Part shown: positions 1 to 4,370 of the stretch, one piece after another | Position numbering within the stretch: position 1 is the first letter of the stretch | Layout of the letters: each line of letters opens with the position of its first letter | Assembly (NCBI GenBank): GCA_946538445.1 | Contig: CAMNGO010000157.1 | Span: 1-5,171, forward strand | DNA length: 5,171 bases | From: an uncultured Lachnospiraceae bacterium | GTDB taxonomy: Bacteria > Bacillota > Clostridia > Lachnospirales > Lachnospiraceae | Direction: 5' to 3' | Translations under genes and position numbers: made by a program | Notes under the pieces: generated by a model | Told to the model about the DNA's origin: nothing | Databases searched by the model: none | Seen by the model: the letters and a program-made list of their open reading frames with translations, nothing else

Positions 1-345
1 AAGAAAGGTCCGAAACTGTTCCGGAGAAGGATTGAGGACGATACCGTAAAAACAGCATCCACCTTGCTGGTCTTGTATCTTTTTCTTACATTGACAGCAG
101 CATTATTCATAAGCATATTTGATAAAATCCCCATCACAGTCTGCGTCTTTGAGACTGCTTCCGCAATCGGAACCGTGGGATTATCACTGGGAATTACACC
201 ATCTCTCAGCTTGCCGGCTCATTTGATACTGATCGTACTCATGTTTCTGGGAAGAGTCGGAGGGCTGACCCTTCTTTATGCGGCTATCAGCAGTAAAGGC
301 GTGGAGATGTCACAGTACCCGGTAGAAAAAATTACTGTGGGGTAA
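1..345 (+). CDS. trkH: TrkH/KtrB-family potassium uptake channel subunit, C-terminal part (5' end outside window)
   Basis: The frame is open from base 1 to the TAA at 343-345, giving the last 114 residues of a protein whose start lies upstream; the TTG at 64 is internal, not a start. A basic loop (KLFRRR, residues 5-10) leads into a membrane helix at about 20-40. A pore loop follows at about 46-64 with the filter-like SAIGTVGLSLG, where Gly60 is the expected selectivity-filter glycine of the fourth TrkH/KtrB repeat. The last membrane helix is at about 72-96 and contains GRVGGLTLL, close to the family's GR-G-LTL pattern. The short cytoplasmic tail ends in YPVEKITVG, typical of KtrB-type C-termini, so this end is complete. 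The family forms a K+-conducting (often Na+-coupled) membrane dimer gated by a cytoplasmic RCK ring, and the RCK gene follows 15 nt later. Family call is firm; TrkH versus KtrB naming is a matter of convention. Confidence 0.93.
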   Translation, partial: KKGPKLFRRRIEDDTVKTASTLLVLYLFLTLTAALFISIFDKIPITVCVFETASAIGTVGLSLGITPSLSLPAHLILIVLMFLGRVGGLTLLYAAISSKGVEMSQYPVEKITVG

Positions 346-351
346 AGGAGG
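344..351 (+). promoter_or_regulatory. Shine-Dalgarno sequence for trkA
   Basis: AAAGGAGG overlaps the trkH stop codon, suggesting translational coupling. It lies 9 nt before the ACG at 361, a normal spacing, but only 2 nt before the out-of-frame ATG at 354 and 24 nt before the in-frame TTG at 376. It therefore points to 361 as the ancestral start position. Confidence 0.8.
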
Positions 352-360
352 AAATGAGAT

Positions 361-1008
361 ACGAAATCTATTTTATTGATCGGTCTGAACCGATTTGGAT
401 CCTTGCTTGCAAAACGTTTCTATGAATTGGGACATCAGGTCATGGCAGTCGATTGGGATGAAGAGCGTGTCAATTTTATCCTGCCCTATGTGACGGATGC
501 ACAGATCGGGGACAGCACCAACGAAGCCTTTCTCAGATCTCTGGGGATAGGTACTTATGATATATGTATGGTTACCATCGGAAGTGATTTTCAGAATTCT
601 CTGGAAACAACCTCCCTGCTAAAAGAACTTGGGGGAAAATATATCGTCTCCCGGGCTGACCGGGAAAGACAGGCAAAATTCCTGTTGAAAAACGGTGCGG
701 ATGAAGTGATCAATCCTGATAAACAGATCGCAGAATGGGCTGCCATCAAATATACGTCCAACCATATCATTGATTATGTCAAACTGGATGAGGAACACGC
801 CATTTTTGAAGTGCCTGTTCCCAAAGACTGGGAGGGAAAAAGTATCGGGCGGATGAATATTCGAAAAAAATACGGGATAAATATTCTGGCAGTCAAGGAA
901 AACGGCAAGATGAATTATACTGTGGTACCTGAAAACATTTTGACCTGTGATAAATCAATCCTTGTACTGGGAGAGCTGAAGGCCGTCCAAAAATGTTTTC
1001 ATATTTGA
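361..1008 (+). CDS. trkA: TrkA/KtrA-family RCK gating subunit of potassium uptake; anomalous start (ACG)
   Basis: Cytoplasmic nucleotide-binding subunit that gates the TrkH/KtrB pore. From 361 it is 215 residues, the size of single-unit KtrA proteins rather than the double-unit E. coli TrkA. The RCK_N Rossmann domain spans about 1-130: strand KSILLIG, nucleotide loop GLNRFG (8-13), acidic residue D31 ending the second strand (VMAVD), and GDST at 50-53. RCK_C spans about 135-215 and includes NIRKKYGIN, with R168, N174 and P190 in the spacing of c-di-AMP contacts reported for S. aureus KtrA (recalled as R169, N175, P191). The start is a problem: the frame is closed by TGA at 355-357, and the only standard start, TTG at 376, would cut off the first beta strand. 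ACG at 361 sits where homologues have M-K-S and has ideal ribosome-site spacing. A non-standard start, a start-codon mutation or a 1-nt sequence error are all possible. Family certain; start uncertain. Confidence 0.9.
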   Translation, partial: TKSILLIGLNRFGSLLAKRFYELGHQVMAVDWDEERVNFILPYVTDAQIGDSTNEAFLRSLGIGTYDICMVTIGSDFQNSLETTSLLKELGGKYIVSRADRERQAKFLLKNGADEVINPDKQIAEWAAIKYTSNHIIDYVKLDEEHAIFEVPVPKDWEGKSIGRMNIRKKYGINILAVKENGKMNYTVVPENILTCDKSILVLGELKAVQKCFHI

Positions 1009-1064
1009 TTATCTGTAATTGCTTTTGCTGAAAAGACTTCGTATCAATCAATAATTGAGCTAAA

Positions 1065-1074
1065 AGAGGAGAGG
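1065..1074 (+). promoter_or_regulatory. Shine-Dalgarno sequence for the 38-aa membrane protein
   Basis: AGAGGAGAGG, purine-rich and complementary to the 16S tail, ends 6 nt before the ATG at 1081. It decides in favour of ATG 1081 over the ATG at 1076, which gives only a 7-codon reading frame. It is the main support that this very short gene is translated. Confidence 0.7.
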
Positions 1075-1080
1075 AATGCT

Positions 1081-1197
1081 ATGGCTAATATTTTTTTAGG
1101 ACTGATCGTATTGATTACACTGATCGCCGGTTATTTTGCGGTGACACGTCTGGACCGGTTTGTGAATGATAATATTGATGACAGTAATGATCAATAA
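1081..1197 (+). CDS. Small single-span membrane protein (38 aa) inside the potassium operon, function unknown
   Basis: A 38-residue reading frame from ATG 1081 to TAA 1195-1197, below usual gene-calling cut-offs. Residues 4-21 form one hydrophobic helix (IFLGLIVLITLIAGYFAV). A short basic turn with R23 and R26 in TRLDRFV follows, then a strongly acidic tail with D25, D30, D33, D34 and D37. The positive residues after the helix predict a cytoplasmic C-terminus. It has a good ribosome site 6 nt upstream, lies 72 nt after trkA and 76 nt before the sensor kinase gene, and runs on the same strand. The size and layout recall accessory peptides such as KdpF, which stabilises the Kdp pump, but I see no clear sequence match to KdpF. 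By position, it could be a stabilising or regulatory partner of the TrkH/TrkA channel or of the KdpD-like kinase; this is inference only. Confidence 0.72.
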   Translation: MANIFLGLIVLITLIAGYFAVTRLDRFVNDNIDDSNDQ

Positions 1198-1258
1198 AAC
1201 AGGGAAAAGTAGAAAAAAAGACAGTTTTGTGGTATTTTAACATTGAAAAATCTTTTGC

Positions 1259-1266
1259 AGGGGAAG
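1259..1266 (+). promoter_or_regulatory. Shine-Dalgarno sequence for kdpD
   Basis: AGGGGAAG lies 7 nt before the ATG at 1274. It supports that start and so supports that the kinase really begins directly at its Usp domain, rather than having lost an upstream KdpD domain through a wrong start call. Confidence 0.65.
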
Positions 1267-1273
1267 AAAAGAT

Positions 1274-3250
1274 ATGGATAAAAATGTAGATACCAGTGAA
1301 CATATACTTGTATGTATCTCGCCCTCACCTTCTAATCTCAAGGTGATCATGGCAGCTGTCAAGATGGCAGAGGCTTTTCATGCCACTCTCACAGCGATTT
1401 ACATTAAACCAACAAACTATACCAATATAGAGGAATCAGATAAATTAAGATTATCGAACAATTTAAAATTCGCCGAACAGAACGGCGCATCCATCGCTAC
1501 CATCATAGGGGACGATGTTCCCCTGCAGGTGGCGGAATATGCCCGTATCTCCGGAGCCACGAAGATTGTGGTTGGAAGAAGCGGAGTGAAAAGACGGCAT
1601 TTTTGGAGCAAGCCACCTCTGACAGAACAGATCATCATCAATGTTCCGGAGGTGGATGTTTATATTATCCCGGATGCTGCTGTGGACCTCAAGCAACAGA
1701 ACGAGAAGATTCACTTGACGGACCACATCCGCCCTACATTGAAGGATGCCGTTATCACTGTTTTGATTCTGATCGCAGCAACGGGGGTCGGACTGACCTT
1801 CACTCTATTCGGGTTTTCGGAAGCCAATATTATCACTGTCTTTATTCTTGGCGTTCTGGTGATCTCTGTACTTACTGCCAGCTTCCTTTACAGTGCCATA
1901 GGATCTCTCGCCAGTGTTCTTCTGTTCAACTGGTTTTTTATTGACCCGAAATTCAGCTTTCACACATATCAGACAGAGTATGCAGTAACCTTTATGATCA
2001 TGCTGATCAGCTCACTGATTACCGGTACCCTGGCAAACAGGCTGAAGATGAATGCCAGACAGTCTGCCCGTGAGGCATTTCGTGCGAAGGTACTGTTTGA
2101 TACCAACCAGCTTCTGCAGAAAGCGGAGAAGACAGATGATGTCATCCGTATCACGGCCCGCCAGATCATCACACTGTTAGATCGGGACGTAGTTATCTAT
2201 CCGGTGGATGAAAGCGGAAGCCTCGGGAGCGGGATAAAGCTGGAGAATTCCCATTCCGTGGCAAGTACCGAGCTGACGGATGATAATGAAAAAGAGATAG
2301 CGGAATGGGTGTTTAAAAAGCAACAGGCTGCCGGTGTCTATACGGAAAACTATAGTGAAGCCAAAGCCCAGTATCATCCGATCTCTCAGAACGATCACTG
2401 CTACGGAGTTATTGTGCTTCATTTAAACGGAATTCCTATGGAATCCTTTGAAAACAGTGTTTTCATGTCCATATTGGGAGAATGCTCCCTGGCTCTTGAG
2501 AACCTCAGAAATGCGGAGGAGAGAGAGAAGGCTTCTGTTCTGGCCAGAAATGAACAGCTCAGATCCAACCTGCTCCGATCCGTTTCCCATGATATCCGCA
2601 CTCCCCTCACATCCATATCGGGGAACGCCAGCAATCTGCTGTACCATTATTCGCAGATGAATGAGAGTACCCTGATGCAGATCTTCTCGGATATCTATGA
2701 TGATTCTGAGTGGCTGATCGATCTTGTGGAGAATCTGTTATTTATCTCCCGCATAGAAAATGGGCAGATGGACCTCCACCTGTCCATGGATATCATCAGC
2801 GACGTAATCGAGGAAGCCTTAAAACATGTTGACAGAAATGTGAATCAGCATATCGTTACGGTTTCGAACTGTGATGAGATTTTATTAGTGAAGATGGACA
2901 GCAGACTGATCATGCAGGTGCTGATCAATCTTGTGAATAACGCGATAAAAAACACACCGGTGGGATCAGAGATCTGTATTCAGAGCGAGCGCAAGGAGGA
3001 TACCGTTGTGATCAGTGTATCAGATAACGGGTCCGGAATTCCCGACAGTGTGAAACCACATATCTTTGAGATGTTTTACACCGGGCAGAATAAAGTGGCG
3101 GACGGACGCAGGGGACTGGGTCTCGGCCTTGCCCTGTGTAAATCAATCATTGAAGCGCATAAGGGGACGATTACCCTGGTGGATAATCAGCCCACCGGAT
3201 GCCGCTTTATCATATCATTACCTATGGAGGAGGTAACTGTGAATGAATAA
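1274..3250 (+). CDS. kdpD: KdpD-like sensor histidine kinase lacking the N-terminal KdpD domain (Usp-DUF4118-GAF-HisKA-HATPase)
   Basis: Membrane sensor kinase for K+/turgor-type control, partner of the KdpE-like regulator that overlaps it by 8 nt. At 658 residues it is well short of E. coli KdpD (894). The P-loop KdpD domain with Walker A is absent. Order: Usp domain about 10-135; four membrane helices of DUF4118 at about 157-178, 184-204, 206-222 and 234-254, with the KdpD-typical NWFFIDPKFSF after the third; a basic segment at 256-272; a GAF-like region about 280-410; HisKA with phosphoacceptor H439 in SVSHDIRTPL; HATPase with N-box NLVNNA (552-557), G1 box DNGSGIP (584-590), F box at 597-601 and G2 box GLGLGLAL (614-621). 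All catalytic boxes are intact. In the Usp domain, S16 and S18 followed after 20 residues by LTAIY (39-43) nearly match the c-di-AMP signature of S. aureus KdpD, whereas the Usp nucleotide loop is degenerate (GRSG at 101-104 with no later G-S/T). Start chosen from the ribosome site at 1259-1266. Confidence 0.93.
   Translation: MDKNVDTSEHILVCISPSPSNLKVIMAAVKMAEAFHATLTAIYIKPTNYTNIEESDKLRLSNNLKFAEQNGASIATIIGDDVPLQVAEYARISGATKIVVGRSGVKRRHFWSKPPLTEQIIINVPEVDVYIIPDAAVDLKQQNEKIHLTDHIRPTLKDAVITVLILIAATGVGLTFTLFGFSEANIITVFILGVLVISVLTASFLYSAIGSLASVLLFNWFFIDPKFSFHTYQTEYAVTFMIMLISSLITGTLANRLKMNARQSAREAFRAKVLFDTNQLLQKAEKTDDVIRITARQIITLLDRDVVIYPVDESGSLGSGIKLENSHSVASTELTDDNEKEIAEWVFKKQQAAGVYTENYSEAKAQYHPISQNDHCYGVIVLHLNGIPMESFENSVFMSILGECSLALENLRNAEEREKASVLARNEQLRSNLLRSVSHDIRTPLTSISGNASNLLYHYSQMNESTLMQIFSDIYDDSEWLIDLVENLLFISRIENGQMDLHLSMDIISDVIEEALKHVDRNVNQHIVTVSNCDEILLVKMDSRLIMQVLINLVNNAIKNTPVGSEICIQSERKEDTVVISVSDNGSGIPDSVKPHIFEMFYTGQNKVADGRRGLGLGLALCKSIIEAHKGTITLVDNQPTGCRFIISLPMEEVTVNE
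3226..3234 (+). promoter_or_regulatory. Shine-Dalgarno sequence for kdpE inside the kdpD 3' end
   Basis: GGAGGAGGT lies 8 nt before the kdpE ATG at 3243, within the last codons of kdpD. With the 8-nt gene overlap it indicates translational coupling of kinase and regulator. Confidence 0.8.
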
Positions 3251-3944
3251 TCCTGTAATATTGGTGGTGGAGGATGATACTCCGGTGCGAAATCTGATGA
3301 CTACCACCTTGAAAACCCATGATTATAAGTTCCTTGAGGCCAAAAACGGGTCAGAAGCGATCATGCTTGCATCCTCACATAACCCTGATATCATTTTCCT
3401 TGATCTGGGACTTCCTGACATGGAGGGCGTTGAAGTCATCGAGCGGATTCGCAGCTGGTCCAATATCCCCATCATCGTGATCAGCGCCAGAAGCGAGGAT
3501 TCGGATAAGATAGAAGCGCTGGATGCCGGCGCGGACGATTATCTGACCAAACCCTTTTCTGTGGAAGAACTGCTGGCCAGACTGCGTGTTACGGTTCGTA
3601 GGCTATCCTTGACTCATAGCAATGCGGATAAGGACAGTGCAATCTACATCAATGGTAGATTAAAGATCGACCTGTCTGCCGGTTGTGTCTTCTACGATGA
3701 GGAGGAATTGAAACTGACACCGATCGAATATAAACTGCTCTGCCTCATGGCGAAAAATACGGGGAAAGTATTGACCCATACTTATATTACGCAGAACATA
3801 TGGGGAAGAAGCTGGGAGAATGATATCGCATCCCTTCGGGTATATATGGTTACCCTGAGAAAGAAACTGGAAGCCGCCCCGGATGCCCCGCGCTATATCC
3901 AGACTCATATCGGGATCGGGTACCGGATGGTGAAAGTGGACTGA
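3243..3944 (+). CDS. kdpE: KdpE-like OmpR-family response regulator
   Basis: DNA-binding response regulator of 233 residues, standard length for the OmpR/KdpE family. The receiver domain (about 4-117) has the acidic pair D11/D12 in VVEDD, phosphoacceptor D54 in IIFLDLGLPD, the switch residue S81 in VISAR and K103 in LTKPFS. The winged-helix Trans_reg_C domain (about 133-231) includes LTPIEYKLLCLMA, the recognition-helix region SLRVYMVTLRKKLE and the closing hairpin IQTHIGIGYRM. It overlaps the kinase gene by 8 nt and is certainly its cognate partner by position. By family it should act in the cytoplasm as a dimeric transcription factor after phosphorylation by H439 of the kinase. Its targets are not shown here. 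The neighbouring trkH-trkA genes are the obvious candidates, since no kdpFABC genes are in view. No clear intrinsic terminator follows the gene. Confidence 0.95.
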   Translation: MNNPVILVVEDDTPVRNLMTTTLKTHDYKFLEAKNGSEAIMLASSHNPDIIFLDLGLPDMEGVEVIERIRSWSNIPIIVISARSEDSDKIEALDAGADDYLTKPFSVEELLARLRVTVRRLSLTHSNADKDSAIYINGRLKIDLSAGCVFYDEEELKLTPIEYKLLCLMAKNTGKVLTHTYITQNIWGRSWENDIASLRVYMVTLRKKLEAAPDAPRYIQTHIGIGYRMVKVD

Positions 3945-3959
3945 CAGGCAGAAATGGTA

Positions 3960-3995
3960 TATTATCAGAATAGAATCTGTGCTATACTGATAATA
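3960..3995 (+). promoter_or_regulatory. Extended -10 promoter flanked by a 9-bp inverted repeat (candidate operator)
   Basis: TGC followed by TATACT (3980-3988) is a good extended -10 element, with no strong -35 hexamer (TATTAT at 3960-3965 at 17 bp). A perfect 9-bp inverted repeat, TATTATCAG at 3960-3968 and CTGATAATA at 3987-3995, brackets it with an 18-nt gap. Its arms cover the -35 position and the -10/start point, the usual placement of a repressor site. It could instead form an mRNA hairpin at the end of kdpE, but there is no following T run. It would drive the truncated VOC gene. Sites are seen; operator function is inferred. Confidence 0.5.
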
Positions 3996-4028
3996 CCAAT
4001 GTAATCAGAAAGGGGATAGGGAAATGAT

Positions 4029-4256
4029 GTGACTCCTTTTGAGCTGGAGTTTACCTGGAATCGTGGTTTTGACGGGGTTTATGAAAATGCCGGCAAGGAC
4101 GTACATATCGCCTTCCGGGTACCGGACATGGAGGAGGCTCATAAGCTCCACGAGGAGATGGGCTGTATCGTTAGAGAAAATCCTGCGATGGGATTGTACT
4201 TTATCACTGATCCGGATGGACAGTGGATCGAGATTCTGCCCGAGATCCAGGATTGA
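4029..4256 (+). pseudogene. Glyoxalase I/VOC-family protein, C-terminal half only (N-terminal half deleted)
   Basis: The 75 codons match the C-terminal half of lactoylglutathione-lyase-like VOC proteins of about 125-135 residues. Aligned by eye to E. coli GlxI, E7 (ELEFTWN), H26 (DVHIAF) and E68 (QWIEIL) correspond to metal ligands E56, H74 and E122, but the segment carrying the first ligand H5 is absent. No coding remnant of it fits in the 84 nt after kdpE. The frame is closed by TAG at 4017-4019. A purine-rich ribosome site (AAAGGGGA, 4009-4016) is well placed for the ATG codons at 4024 and 4027, which read straight into TGA at 4030-4032. The coding frame could only start at GTG 4029, which overlaps that TGA. 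This pattern suggests an internal deletion that joined an intact promoter and start to the gene's second half out of frame. A functional half-length VOC made by GTG initiation or reinitiation cannot be excluded. Confidence 0.75.
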
Positions 4257-4280
4257 TTTTCAGGCAAGAATTTAAAAGAT

Positions 4281-4357
4281 AAAGAACAGGCAGTTGGCAA
4301 GATCCCGGAGAAAGTGTTCGCCCACTTTCGGAGGGAATTGACAACTGCCTGTTCTTT
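4281..4357. terminator. Long hairpin between convergent genes, probable bidirectional terminator
   Basis: A perfect 16-bp stem pairs 4281-4296 with 4342-4357. Above it lie a G-A mismatch, a 3-bp helix (4298-4300 with 4338-4340), a small loop, a 4-bp helix (TCCC 4303-4306 with GGGA 4333-4336), a symmetric GGA/GGA internal loop, and a 7-bp helix (4310-4316 with 4323-4329) closed by a 6-nt loop. On the plus strand T-rich sequence follows (4355-4376); on the minus strand the arm is also followed by T-rich sequence. It sits 24 nt after the VOC stop and 13 nt after the minus-strand gene's stop, so a terminator serving both directions is the simplest reading. The size and layered stem are larger than a minimal terminator needs. 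Confidence 0.75.
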
Positions 4358-4370
4358 TATATAGCATTTT

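Noticed and set aside
354..425. ATG at 354 opening a 23-codon frame across the start of trkA
   Set aside because: It lies only 2 nt from the Shine-Dalgarno sequence, the peptide (starting MRYEIYF) shows no family features, and it overlaps the conserved TrkA N-terminus in another frame.
1025..1058. Possible promoter (TTGCTG at 1025-1030, AATAAT at 1050-1055) and small inverted repeat TCAAT/ATTGA before the 38-aa gene
   Set aside because: The 19-bp spacing and weak -10 make it marginal, and the 5-bp repeat is expected by chance in AT-rich spacer DNA.
1230..1238. Possible extended -10 (TGG then TATTTT) before kdpD
   Set aside because: No matching -35 hexamer and a poor -10; an internal promoter for the kdpDE pair is possible but not supported by the sequence.
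1115..1303. Minus-strand 62-codon frame across the 38-aa gene and kdpD start
   Set aside because: It is antisense to two supported genes and their ribosome sites, and its composition is typical of a random shadow frame.
1603..1944. Plus-strand 113-codon open frame within kdpD
   Set aside because: Cys-, Gly- and His-rich out-of-frame translation lying wholly inside the well-supported kinase gene, with no independent start signals.
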